Source: Streptomyces sindenensis
Lineage (GTDB): Bacteria > Actinomycetota > Actinomycetes > Streptomycetales > Streptomycetaceae
Assembly (NCBI RefSeq): GCF_014649035.1
Contig: NZ_BMSG01000015.1
Coordinates: 1 to 64,000 of the forward strand
DNA length: 64,000 bases
Direction of reading: 5' to 3'
In this document: piece after piece, positions 35,171 through 42,696 of the stretch
How positions within the stretch are numbered: position 1 is the first letter of the stretch
Layout of the letters: every line of letters starts with the position of its first letter
Made by a program: the position numbers and the translations under genes
The notes under the pieces: model-generated
What the model saw: the letters and a program-made list of their open reading frames with translations, nothing else
Databases searched by the model: none
Told to the model about the DNA's origin: nothing

Positions 35171-35614
35171 ATGCGACGCAACCCTCACGCCATCTTCGCA
35201 ACCATCACCGCAGGCACCCTTCTGCTCGGTGGTTTCGCGACCGCCACCGCGCAGGCCGCACCGGCGAAGGCGGAGAGTCTCTACGCACCCTCGGCGCTCG
35301 TCCTCACCGTCGCCCGCGGCGAGGACCCGATGACCGCCACCGTCGAGCGGGCCGTGACGCTCGCCTGCGCCCCCACCGCCGAGGGGACCCACCCCGACCC
35401 GGCCGCGGCCTGCAAGGAACTGGCCGCGGTACAGGGCAAGTTCGCCGCACTCACGGACGGCCCGTCGAACCGGACCTGTACCCGCCAGTGGGACCCGGTC
35501 GTGGTCACCGCCCACGGCGTCTGGCAGGGCAAGCCGGTCCAGTTCAGCACCACGTACGGCAACGCCTGCGAAATGGCGGGCAGCATGAACGACAACGCCG
35601 TCTTCGCCTTCTGA
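35171..35614 (+). CDS. Subtilisin inhibitor-like (SSI) secreted protein
   Basis: A 147-residue precursor with a signal peptide (residues 1 to about 30, ending TATAQAAPAK). The mature part is a Streptomyces subtilisin inhibitor: SLYAPSALVLTVARGEDP start, four cysteines at the conserved places, WDPVVVTAHGVWQGKPV and a FAF C-terminus. The reactive loop reads RTCTRQWDP; by alignment with SSI (CPM-VYDP, P1 = Met73) the P1 residue is Arg, predicting inhibition of trypsin-like proteases. The ATG at 35171 follows AAGGAG at a good distance. Confidence 0.93.
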   Translation: MRRNPHAIFATITAGTLLLGGFATATAQAAPAKAESLYAPSALVLTVARGEDPMTATVERAVTLACAPTAEGTHPDPAAACKELAAVQGKFAALTDGPSNRTCTRQWDPVVVTAHGVWQGKPVQFSTTYGNACEMAGSMNDNAVFAF

Positions 35615-35784
35615 CCCACCGGGGCGAGCCGACGCCGGGCTGACGGAGCACCTCACCGCCCCGCCCACGGCGTCCGGCCTTCCGCCCCCGCCCGGCGTGC
35701 CCCGCACACGCCCCCGTCCACGACGACCGGGAGCCTGCGGTCGCCCCAGCCGTTTCCGCCGCGGCAGGCAGCGACGCGCCCCGG

Positions 35785-35840
35785 TCGGTTGGCACTGCGG
35801 CCGGTTGGCACTGCGGACGTTGGCGCTGCGGTCGGTTGGC
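35785..35840. repeat. Short tandem repeat, about 3.5 copies of 15-16 bases
   Basis: Three degenerate copies of CGGTTGGCACTGCGG (from 35786, 35802 and 35818) and a partial fourth lie just past the end of the MFS exporter gene. Non-coding; no role is apparent. Confidence 0.7.
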
Positions 35841-35859
35841 CGCGAACCCCTCGGTCCGC

Positions 35860-37479
35860 TCACTGTCCGGAGGGCTCCTCCTTCGTCACCCGGGTCCCGG
35901 GATGGCGCAGCGAGACCAGGAAGGCGATCCCGAGGGCGATGGCCATCCCGTAGAACACCCATTGGTTCGCCTCGGCGAAGTCCATCCGGATCGCCGCCAT
36001 CGAGTCCCGTACCGTCTCCGCCACCGGTCCCGAACCGGACGGCCCCCGGGAGTCCGCGTGTCCGGTCACCGACTGCGCGACGGACTCGGCGATCTCGTGC
36101 GACTCACCGCTCGGCACGCCCTTGTCCCGCAGGGTCTCCTCCACCCGGGTCACCGTCGTACGGGTCAACAGGGTTCCGTAGACGGCCAGTCCGATGCTGG
36201 CCGCGAAGTTCCGCACGGTCTGGGTGATGCCGGTGACCTCGCCGTAACTGGCGTCGATGGCCCGGTTCACTGCGTCCGTCGAGGCCGGTGCCAGCAGCAG
36301 ACCGATACCGGCGCCCGCCATGGCCGCGTACAGCCACTGGTCGTGCATCGAGAGCGTCGTCAGCTTCCCCGCCCACAGGGCGAACCCGACCGCGCCGAGC
36401 GCCGTGCCGAGCTTCATCGCGGGGCGGGCGCCGCGCTTGTCGAGAATCCGGCCGCCCCACTGGGACGCCAGCCCGAAACCGATGAAGAAGTACAGCAGAT
36501 ACAGCGCGGCCTGGTTCGGCGACGCGCTCAGTGAGACCTGCGCGTACACGGAGGCGAAGAAGAACACCGGGACGAACGCCATCATGGCGAAGAACAGCAC
36601 CGCGTTGTCGACGCTGAACGCCAGATCGCGAAAGACCCGCAGCTTGATCAGCGGGAAGCGGGTGCGCAGCTCGAACCGGCAGAAGACCGCCAGCACCACC
36701 AGACCGCCCGCGATACAGGCCCAGGTGGCGACGGAGTCCCAGCCCCAGGCGGACGACTGCTGCACCCCCAGCACGGTCAGCCCCATGCCGGCGGCGACCA
36801 GCGCCGCTCCGGGCAGGTCCAGCGGCTCGCGGCGGGCCCGGTCCGGGACGCGGGCCAGCAGCGCCAAGGCGATCGCGATGACGGCGACGGGGACGTTGAC
36901 CCAGAAGATCGCCCGCCAGGTCCACGCGGTGAGCCAGCCGCCGAGCAGCGGCCCGACCGCGGTGAGCGCCCCGGAGACGCCGAAGAAGAGCGCCAGCGCC
37001 CGCCCGCGCCGCTCCACCGGGAACACGGCGATGACGACGGCGAGCGCGGCGGGGAACATCAGGGCCGCGCCGATGCCCTGGACGGCCCGGAACCCGATCA
37101 GCCAGGCCTGCGCGACGTCCCCGGAGGGCACCGCGCCGCACAGCGCGGAGGCGGTGACGAACACGAGTGTGCCGATGAGCATCACGCGGCGATGCCCGAA
37201 GATGTCGGACAACCGCCCGCCCAGCGCGAAGAAGGCGGCGAGCGTGAGCAGATAGGCGTTGACGACCCACTGCATCTGCGAGGAGGTGAGCCCGAGTTCG
37301 TCGATGATGTCCGGTGCGGCGATCGCGACGATCGTCTGGTCGATGAACGTCATCGACACCGCGAACAGCATGGCGGCAAGAGCGAGGCCCTGCTTCGGCG
37401 GGCCGCCCCGTCGGCCCGCTGTTCCCTGATCCGAAGACCTCGGACCGGGGGCGCCCTTCTCCGGGATGTCTCTGCCCAT
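35860..37479 (-). CDS. MFS exporter, 14-TM DHA2 (EmrB/QacA) type
   Basis: A 539-residue drug:proton antiporter with about fourteen hydrophobic segments. FIDQTIVAIAAPDIIDELG is the TM1 motif, GGRLSDIFGHRRVMLIG the loop 2-3 motif, and FRAVQGIGAALMFPAALAVV and GPLLGGWLT the antiporter segments of TM4-5. A long extracytoplasmic loop lies near 455-505 before the last helix. The substrate is unknown; no regulator is adjacent. Confidence 0.92.
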   Translation of the reverse strand: MGRDIPEKGAPGPRSSDQGTAGRRGGPPKQGLALAAMLFAVSMTFIDQTIVAIAAPDIIDELGLTSSQMQWVVNAYLLTLAAFFALGGRLSDIFGHRRVMLIGTLVFVTASALCGAVPSGDVAQAWLIGFRAVQGIGAALMFPAALAVVIAVFPVERRGRALALFFGVSGALTAVGPLLGGWLTAWTWRAIFWVNVPVAVIAIALALLARVPDRARREPLDLPGAALVAAGMGLTVLGVQQSSAWGWDSVATWACIAGGLVVLAVFCRFELRTRFPLIKLRVFRDLAFSVDNAVLFFAMMAFVPVFFFASVYAQVSLSASPNQAALYLLYFFIGFGLASQWGGRILDKRGARPAMKLGTALGAVGFALWAGKLTTLSMHDQWLYAAMAGAGIGLLLAPASTDAVNRAIDASYGEVTGITQTVRNFAASIGLAVYGTLLTRTTVTRVEETLRDKGVPSGESHEIAESVAQSVTGHADSRGPSGSGPVAETVRDSMAAIRMDFAEANQWVFYGMAIALGIAFLVSLRHPGTRVTKEEPSGQ

Positions 37480-37560
37480 GCGTCCATGGTGCTCGGACTG
37501 CTGTGGTGCTGCATCCCGAGGCGTGGACGCGGCCCCGTCCCAGGTCGGGGGCTTCGCGCG

Positions 37561-37809
37561 CTACTTGCCGGTCGAAGCTCCGGAGTACGGCAGCAGGGCC
37601 ATCTCGCGGGCGTTCTTGATGGCCGCGGCCATCTGGCGCTGCTGCTGGGCGCTGATCCGGGTGACGCGGCGACTGCGGATCTTGCCGCGGTCGGAGATGA
37701 ACCGCCGCAGCAGATCGGTGTCCTTGTAGTCGATGTACGTGATCCCGGCGGCGTCCAGGGGGTTCGGCCGGCTCTTGAGCGGTTTGCGGGGGTCGTGCTG
37801 ACGTGCCAT
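37561..37809 (-). CDS. rpsR: 30S ribosomal protein S18, zinc-free paralogue
   Basis: An 82-residue S18 (DAAGITYIDYKDTDLLRRF, ISDRGKIRSRRVTRISAQQQRQ, AIKNAREMALLPY). It has no cysteine and so represents the C-minus form made when zinc is scarce. It is the last gene of a minus-strand run rpmG-rpmE-cobW-like-rpsR, the order of the Zur-controlled locus in S. coelicolor. The 89 bases upstream show no clear Zur box of their own. Confidence 0.95.
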   Translation of the reverse strand: MARQHDPRKPLKSRPNPLDAAGITYIDYKDTDLLRRFISDRGKIRSRRVTRISAQQQRQMAAAIKNAREMALLPYSGASTGK

Positions 37810-37898
37810 GAGGCTTCCTCGTCTTCGGTGGTGGGGTGTGCGTCCGGTGGTTACGGACTGGGGAGTTCAGGAGGGATACGGGAACGGGCCCGGCGGTC

Positions 37899-39053
37899 TC
37901 AGTGCACCGGGTCGAGGAGCGCGTCGAACGCGGCGGGCAGGCTCTTCCACGCCTCCCGGCCCGACCCGTACTCCTCGTCCGTGAGGAGGCAGGAGTCCAG
38001 CAGCCCGGTCAGCCCCTCGCGGTCGAGGCCGGGGGAGACGAAGACCAGGTGCTGGCAGCAGTCGCCGTGCTCGGGGTGCCAGTCCAGCGCGGCGGCCGCC
38101 TGCCGGTAGGGCGGCACCATGGACCAGGCCGCGTCCGGGAGCGAGGCGAGCCAGGGGCCGGTGTTCTCCACACAGAGCGCGCCGCCGGCCGCGTCCCAGG
38201 ACAGCAGGGTGTCGGGCCGGTCCGCGAGCCAGAACCGGCCCCGGCTGCGGGCCGCGGCACAGCTGAGGTCCTCCAGCGCGTCGAGGAGGCGCTCGGGGTG
38301 GAAGGGACGGTACCGCCGCCAGACGAGCGTGCCCACCCCGGCCTCCTCCGCCTCCTGCGGCAGCAGCGCGCAGGCCGGGTGCTGGCCCGCTGCCGCCGCC
38401 TCCACGTCGAACCCGGCGAACGCCATCCGGGTCAACTCCTGCGAGCCCGCCGCTGCCTGACGGGCAGTCGGGTTCAACTGCCGGATCAGGGCGCGGTCCT
38501 CGTCGTCGGCCGCCGGGTTCGGTGCCACCGCCAGGACGGGGGCGTACTCCACCTGCCGGGCCCAGGTGTCGCCGATGGTCCGCCGGTCGCCCGGTGCCGC
38601 CGCGAGCCCGGCCTCGGCCAGGTCGTCGCCGTTGGAGAGGCAGGGCAGGACGAGTGTGGGGTCGATGGCCGTGAACACATTGGTGACCTCGGCGGCGCCG
38701 GTGTGCTCGGCGATCACCTCGGCCATCGACTTCGGCTCGACGGAGTCCCAGAGCTCCAGGACGGCGAGCCGGGTCACCCCGTCGCCCGCGAGCCGTTCGA
38801 GTTCCGGGACGAGGTCCTCGCGCAGGGCGCAGCAGGCGCACTCGTTCACCAGCGGCGCCTCGCCGGCGGCCAGTTCCCCGCCGGCGTCCCGCAGGGAGCG
38901 CCGGACCGTTCCGCCGGTGGCCGTCGACAGGTCGTGGTGCAGCGCGACGCTGTGCGGTACGTCCCGCAGCAGCCCTTCCACGACCTCCCGGCGCGCCTCG
39001 GAGTGCAGGCCGCAGACGATGACGACCGGCAGTTTCGTGCGGCGCCCGCTCAC
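37899..39053 (-). CDS. CobW/COG0523-like protein without a normal Walker A
   Basis: A 384-residue member of the CobW metal-chaperone family. It keeps the metal-site motif ECACCALREDL (CxCC, near residue 72) and a C-terminal CobW domain (RYRPFHPERLLDALEDL, near 255, and HPEHGDCCQHLVFVSPGLDREGL). The P-loop is degenerate: VVIVCGLHSEARREVVEGL stands where GxxGxGKTT should be, so GTP binding is doubtful. The GTG at 39053 overlaps the rpmE stop by four bases. Position in the zinc-free ribosomal protein run indicates a role in zinc supply under starvation. Confidence 0.88.
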   Translation of the reverse strand: MSGRRTKLPVVIVCGLHSEARREVVEGLLRDVPHSVALHHDLSTATGGTVRRSLRDAGGELAAGEAPLVNECACCALREDLVPELERLAGDGVTRLAVLELWDSVEPKSMAEVIAEHTGAAEVTNVFTAIDPTLVLPCLSNGDDLAEAGLAAAPGDRRTIGDTWARQVEYAPVLAVAPNPAADDEDRALIRQLNPTARQAAAGSQELTRMAFAGFDVEAAAAGQHPACALLPQEAEEAGVGTLVWRRYRPFHPERLLDALEDLSCAAARSRGRFWLADRPDTLLSWDAAGGALCVENTGPWLASLPDAAWSMVPPYRQAAAALDWHPEHGDCCQHLVFVSPGLDREGLTGLLDSCLLTDEEYGSGREAWKSLPAAFDALLDPVH

Positions 39054-39304
39054 CGGGCCTCACCGCGTCCGTAGCGGCGTTCGAAGCGCTCGACGCGTCC
39101 GGCGGTGTCCATGACGCGGGCGGTGCCGGTGTAGAAGGGGTGGCTCGCGGAGGAGATCTCCACGTCGACCACCGGGTAGGTGTTGCCGTCCTCCCAGGTG
39201 ACCGTGCGATCGCTGGTCATGGTCGAGCGGGTCAGGAACGCGAAGTCGGCGGCCTTGTCGCGGAAGACGACGGGGCCGTAGGAGGGGTGGATTCCGGGCT
39301 TCAT
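39050..39304 (-). CDS. rpmE: 50S ribosomal protein L31 type B, zinc-free
   Basis: An 84-residue type B L31 (MKPGIHPSYGPVVFRDKAA, SSASHPFYTG, VERFERRYG) without the CxxC zinc ribbon. The ATG at 39304 matches the family start; the longer upstream frame is artefactual. It is coupled to the CobW-like gene through GTGA and is preceded by rpmG. Expression should rise when Zur loses zinc. Confidence 0.95.
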   Translation of the reverse strand: MKPGIHPSYGPVVFRDKAADFAFLTRSTMTSDRTVTWEDGNTYPVVDVEISSASHPFYTGTARVMDTAGRVERFERRYGRGEAR

Positions 39305-39365
39305 GACGGTGTCCTCGGGTGGGGCTTCAGGGGTGTGCGGAGAGGGCGGGGCGCCGCGCGGCGCC

Positions 39366-39530
39366 TCAGCGGTCCTCGCGGAAGTCGACATGGCGGCGGG
39401 CCACCGGGTCGTACTTGCGCAGCACCATCCGGTCGGGGTCGTTCCGCCGGTTCTTACGGGTGACGTAGGTGTAGCCGGTCCCCGCGGTGGAGCGGAGCTT
39501 GATGACCGGGCGTACTTCGTTGCGAGCCAT
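39366..39530 (-). CDS. rpmG: 50S ribosomal protein L33, zinc-free paralogue
   Basis: A 54-residue L33 (MARNEVRPVIKLRSTAGTGYTYVTRKNRRNDPDRM with PVARRHVDFRE) lacking the cysteine pairs of the zinc form. The ATG at 39530 is only 7 bases beyond a strong -10 hexamer (TATAGT on the minus strand, 39538-39543), with no ribosome site between, so its mRNA is probably leaderless. First gene of the minus-strand Zur operon. Confidence 0.95.
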   Translation of the reverse strand: MARNEVRPVIKLRSTAGTGYTYVTRKNRRNDPDRMVLRKYDPVARRHVDFREDR

Positions 39531-39537
39531 GGGCGCT

Positions 39538-39565
39538 ACTATATGGCAATGGTTTCCATTTTCAA
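39538..39565 (-). promoter_or_regulatory. Zur-controlled promoter of rpmG operon (divergent from rpmB)
   Basis: On the minus strand TTGAAA (39560-39565) and TATAGT (39538-39543) are separated by 16 bases. The spacer region 39544-39564 forms an inverted repeat around AATGG-TTT-CCATT whose strong half (TGAAAATGG) matches the Streptomyces Zur-box half site (TGAAAATGATTTTCA). Zur bound here would block the promoter and could also affect the divergent rpmB. Confidence 0.75.
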
Positions 39566-39600
39566 TAATGGATGCACCGAAGGAGAGGTAGGTAACTTTC

Positions 39601-39837
39601 ATGTCCGCCCACTGCCAACTGACCGGCTCGAAGCCGGGATTCGGCAACAAGATCTCCCACTCCCACCACCGGACGTCCCGCCGGTTCGACCCGAATGTGC
39701 AGCGCAAGCGGTACTGGCTGCCCGGTGAGGGGCGCTATGTGCGCCTCACGCTGAGCGCCCGGGCGATCAGGACCGTGGACAGCATCGGCATCGAAGCCGC
39801 GGTCGCGCGCATCCGCGCGCGGGGGGAGAAGGTCTGA
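39601..39837 (+). CDS. rpmB: 50S ribosomal protein L28, zinc-free paralogue
   Basis: A 78-residue L28 (CQLTGSKPGFGNKISHSHHRTSRRFDPNVQ, RLTLSARAIRTVDSIG). The second cysteine of the usual CxxC is replaced (HCQLTG), so it belongs to the zinc-independent type. The ribosome site AAGGAGAGG lies rather far upstream. Its stop overlaps the rpsN start by one base (TGATG). Divergent from rpmG over the Zur box. Confidence 0.95.
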   Translation: MSAHCQLTGSKPGFGNKISHSHHRTSRRFDPNVQRKRYWLPGEGRYVRLTLSARAIRTVDSIGIEAAVARIRARGEKV

Positions 39838-40142
39838 TGGCGAAGAAGAGCAAGATCGCGCGGAACGACAGCCGCCGGGCGACCGTCGAGCGTTACGCGG
39901 CCCGCAGGGCCGAGCTGAAGGAGATCATCCGCCGGCCGGGCACCCCGGAGCGCGAGCGTCTCGCCGCCGTGGAGGAGCTGCGCCGCCAGCCGCGCGACGC
40001 CAGCGCCACCCGGGTCCGCAACCGGGACAGTGTCGACGGCAGGCCGAGGGGGTACGTGCGCAAGTTCGGCCTCTCCCGGGTCCGGATGCGGGAGCAGGCC
40101 CACGCGGGCTTCCTGCCCGGAGTGACCAAGTCCTCCTGGTGA
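39837..40142 (+). CDS. rpsN: 30S ribosomal protein S14, zinc-free long form
   Basis: A 101-residue S14 (MAKKSKIARNDSRRATVERYAARRAELK, RVRNRDSVDGRPRGYVRKFGLSRVRMREQAHAGFLPGV) of the long C-minus type. Translationally coupled to rpmB. With S18, L31, L33 and L28 it completes the set of substitute ribosomal proteins known in Streptomyces to release zinc from ribosomes. Confidence 0.95.
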   Translation: MAKKSKIARNDSRRATVERYAARRAELKEIIRRPGTPERERLAAVEELRRQPRDASATRVRNRDSVDGRPRGYVRKFGLSRVRMREQAHAGFLPGVTKSSW

Positions 40143-40164
40143 CACGGGGCTGAGCCGGAAGAGG

Positions 40165-40213
40165 GTGGCGGGCGGTGGCACGGCGAGGTCCGCAGGCCGC
40201 CGCCGCCCGCCAC
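40165..40213. terminator. Terminator between rpsN and the propeller gene
   Basis: An 11-bp GC stem (40165-40175 with 40203-40213) with a 27-base loop between the convergent stop codons of rpsN and the beta-propeller gene. Confidence 0.6.
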
Positions 40214-40220
40214 GCCGGTC

Positions 40221-41498
40221 TCAGCGGCCGACCGGGTCGGCGTGCGCTCCGTCCCCCGGCGCCACGAGGGCGAGGTGGCCCCCGTCGTCCAGGGGTGTCG
40301 GAACGGTCAGGGTCGAGATGAGCGCCGCCTTGTCCGCGTCGAAGACGTGGACCTCGCCGTGGCCGCCCCGGCTGACCGCGACCAGGCCCCCGCCGGGGGA
40401 GGCCGCGACCGCGCGCCGCTGCACGCCGTCCCAGGGGGTCCCGCCGCGCCGGGGCGCGCCGGACATGGCGGGCAGGGGCAGCCGGGCCTCGACCTCCGGG
40501 CGGGACCCGGCGGCCGGGGGAGCGGTGAGCAGGATCAGCTCGTCGCCGTCCGGGTGGACGCGGGTGAACGCGATGTGGCGGGCGGTCACCGCGAGCCGGA
40601 AGACCAGTCCGGGCCCCAGGCCGAGCCGCCCCGTCTCGCCGGTGTCCAGGTGGTGCCACCAGGCGTCGTTGGACCAGTCCGGCCACTGCCCCGGGTCGCC
40701 GGGCCCGCCGCGCACGCACGACCAGAGCATCCGCCGTACGGGATCGAGTCGCAGGTAGTAGCCGCGCCCGCCGGAGCGCCCGTCGGCGGACCAGGGCAGA
40801 GGGGCCTCGGGGGTCAGCTCGTCCCCCTCCTGTCGTACGCGATGCACCCCCGAGCCCGCCGCGGCGAACAGCCGTCCGGTGAGCGGGTCGTGGGCGTCGC
40901 CGTGTCCGTCGTCGTCCGGCAGGGCGATCCGCCGCACCGGGGCCGCCGGCGGGCAGGAGGGGGCCGACCGCATCAGTCGGCGGTGCCGGTGGACCAGCAG
41001 TTCGCCCGGCTCCCGGTGGCGCACCACCACGAGCGGGGAGGCCCCGCCGAGGACAGTGACCCCCGGTTCGCCGGTCCGTCCTCGTACGCGTACGGCGACG
41101 GCGCCGTCCGGGGCGTCGAGGTCGACGGCCGTCATCAGTCCGGTCCAGGCCTCCTCGTTGCGGCCGAGGCCGGTGGTCACCGCGAGGCGCCGCCCGTCCG
41201 GGTCCGCCGCCAGATGTTCGGCGGGGACCGCGACCGGTATCCGCCGCCGGACCAGGGGCCGCCCGGCGCCCGGTCCGTACGGATCGAGCACCAGCAACTC
41301 GCCCGCCCGCTCGTCGACACAGGCGACGAGCCCGTCGGGCAGCGCGAGGAATCCCGCGTGCTCGGAGAGGTGCCGGTGGTCCAACTCCGCCCGCTCCGTG
41401 CCGTCCGGGAGGTCGAGGAGGCTGACTCGCCCCGCGACGTGGTCGGAGACCAGGAGGCGCGGCGGCGTGCGGGGACCGGGGGGTGAGGTGTGCGACAT
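40221..41498 (-). CDS. Cytosolic beta-propeller protein, probably Zur-controlled
   Basis: A 425-residue protein built of WD40/YncE-like blades: LLVSDHVAGRVSLLDLPDG, GFLALPDGLVACVDERAGELLVLDPYG, HLAADPDGRRLAVTTG, AVAASPGGGLVAVSRGGHGEVHVFD and more. No signal peptide or membrane helix, so it acts in the cytoplasm. GHGDAHDP near residue 200 is a His/Asp cluster that might bind metal, but this is speculative. The ATG follows CAGGAGTTCGCC. Its promoter has a Zur-box-like palindrome in the spacer, linking it to zinc starvation. No enzyme activity can be assigned. Confidence 0.75.
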   Translation of the reverse strand: MSHTSPPGPRTPPRLLVSDHVAGRVSLLDLPDGTERAELDHRHLSEHAGFLALPDGLVACVDERAGELLVLDPYGPGAGRPLVRRRIPVAVPAEHLAADPDGRRLAVTTGLGRNEEAWTGLMTAVDLDAPDGAVAVRVRGRTGEPGVTVLGGASPLVVVRHREPGELLVHRHRRLMRSAPSCPPAAPVRRIALPDDDGHGDAHDPLTGRLFAAAGSGVHRVRQEGDELTPEAPLPWSADGRSGGRGYYLRLDPVRRMLWSCVRGGPGDPGQWPDWSNDAWWHHLDTGETGRLGLGPGLVFRLAVTARHIAFTRVHPDGDELILLTAPPAAGSRPEVEARLPLPAMSGAPRRGGTPWDGVQRRAVAASPGGGLVAVSRGGHGEVHVFDADKAALISTLTVPTPLDDGGHLALVAPGDGAHADPVGR

Positions 41499-41588
41499 GG
41501 CGAACTCCTGGGGCAGGCGGGGCTGGTGAGGGCGGCGGGGGCGGCCGGACGTTCCGGAGGCCGGTGGATTCCGGCGGAAACCCCGCTC

Positions 41589-41617
41589 ACTTTATTGGAA
41601 ATGATAATCATGTGTAA
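41589..41617 (-). promoter_or_regulatory. Zur-box promoter between propeller gene and zinc-type importer
   Basis: On the minus strand TTACAC (41612-41617), a 17-base spacer and TAAAGT (41589-41594) form a good promoter for the propeller gene. The spacer contains TGGAAATGATAATCA (41596-41610), 12 of 15 matches to the Streptomyces Zur box TGAAAATGATTTTCA. The same site lies about 100 bases before the divergent importer operon and could control both. Confidence 0.75.
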
Positions 41618-41709
41618 GGTTTCGGTTGGCGGCGGGGATCGCTCCCGGGGCCCCGCCACCAGCTCTGCCGCATCCCCGGGACCGCACAGGAACGTTGAGG
41701 GACCCGCCG

Positions 41710-42696
41710 ATGCCACGAACCGCGCTGAGAGTCCGCCGCTGGGCCGCGATCGCCGTACTGGGAGGCCTGCTGGCCGGCTGCGGCACCGAGAACGCCGACC
41801 CCGGCCCCGGGGAACCGGCCGGGGCGGCCGGTGCCGGAGCCCGTACGACTACGCAGGTGCGGCCCATCGAGGCCGCCACCCGGATCGCCGATGCCAAGGG
41901 CGTCACGGTCGCCCTGCCGAAGCCGCCGGAGAAGATCGTCTGCCTGGTCGCCCTCTGCGACGACATCCTCGTCGAACTGGGCATGACCCCCACCGCCACC
42001 AACTCCCAGGTGCTGGCGCACGCGGAGTTCCTGGGCAAGGAGAAGGCGGCGAAGGTGCCGGTCGTGCCCGGCGGCTTCCTCAGCCCCGAGGTCGAGGCGA
42101 TCCTCGCCCACAAGCCCGACCTGGTCATCGGCCTGGAGGACACGCACGGCAAGCTGGCCCCCGCGCTGAAGGGCGCCACGACGTTCTGGCCGGTCCAGCC
42201 CGGGTCCTGGCAGGACAGCGTGAGCTATCTGCGCGACCTCGCCGCGCTCACCGGCCGCACCGCGCAGGGCGAGAAGGCGGAGAAGACCTTCCGCACCCGC
42301 CTGGCGGAGGCGGAGAAGCGGAAGAGCGACAGGACCGCGCTGATCATCTTCGGCAGCGACGAGAACTTCGGAGTGGCCACCCCGGAGACCGACGTGGCGG
42401 CCGGACTGTTCCCGAAGATCTCCCACTACCCCTGGAAGAGCCGGGGCGTGGACGGCAGTTACAGCCTGGAGGAGATCCTCGCCCGGGACGTCGACGTCCT
42501 GTTCGTGGAGACCCTGTCCTTCGGTGCGCCCGACGGGAAGCTCTCCGAGAAGCTGGCGAAGAACCCGCTCTGGTCCCGTATCCCGGCAGTGAAGAACGGC
42601 AAGGTCTTCGAGGTCGACTCCGAGGTGTGGGCCAAGGGGCGCGGCACCCGGTCCCTGGGCGTCGTCCTCGACGAGGCGACGGCCGCACTGCGGTGA
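41710..42696 (+). CDS. Metal-chelate-binding lipoprotein (FepB/BtuF fold)
   Basis: A 328-residue class III substrate-binding protein with a lipobox (GGLLAGCGT, Cys near residue 23). Blocks typical of siderophore/cobalamin binding proteins are present: PEKIVCLVALCDDILVELGMTP, LSPEVEAILAHKPDLVIGLEDT and IPAVKNGKVFEVDSEVW. The loops are not the His-rich ones of ZnuA, so the ligand is probably a metal chelate rather than free zinc. The ATG at 41710 follows TTGAGGGACC. It opens a four-gene importer operon (GTGA, ATGA and close junctions) between the Zur box and the RiPP operon. Confidence 0.88.
   Translation: MPRTALRVRRWAAIAVLGGLLAGCGTENADPGPGEPAGAAGAGARTTTQVRPIEAATRIADAKGVTVALPKPPEKIVCLVALCDDILVELGMTPTATNSQVLAHAEFLGKEKAAKVPVVPGGFLSPEVEAILAHKPDLVIGLEDTHGKLAPALKGATTFWPVQPGSWQDSVSYLRDLAALTGRTAQGEKAEKTFRTRLAEAEKRKSDRTALIIFGSDENFGVATPETDVAAGLFPKISHYPWKSRGVDGSYSLEEILARDVDVLFVETLSFGAPDGKLSEKLAKNPLWSRIPAVKNGKVFEVDSEVWAKGRGTRSLGVVLDEATAALR

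Noticed and set aside
41710..42696. ZnuA-type zinc-binding protein
   Set aside because: It has no His-rich loop, and its conserved blocks are those of siderophore/cobalamin-binding (class III) proteins.
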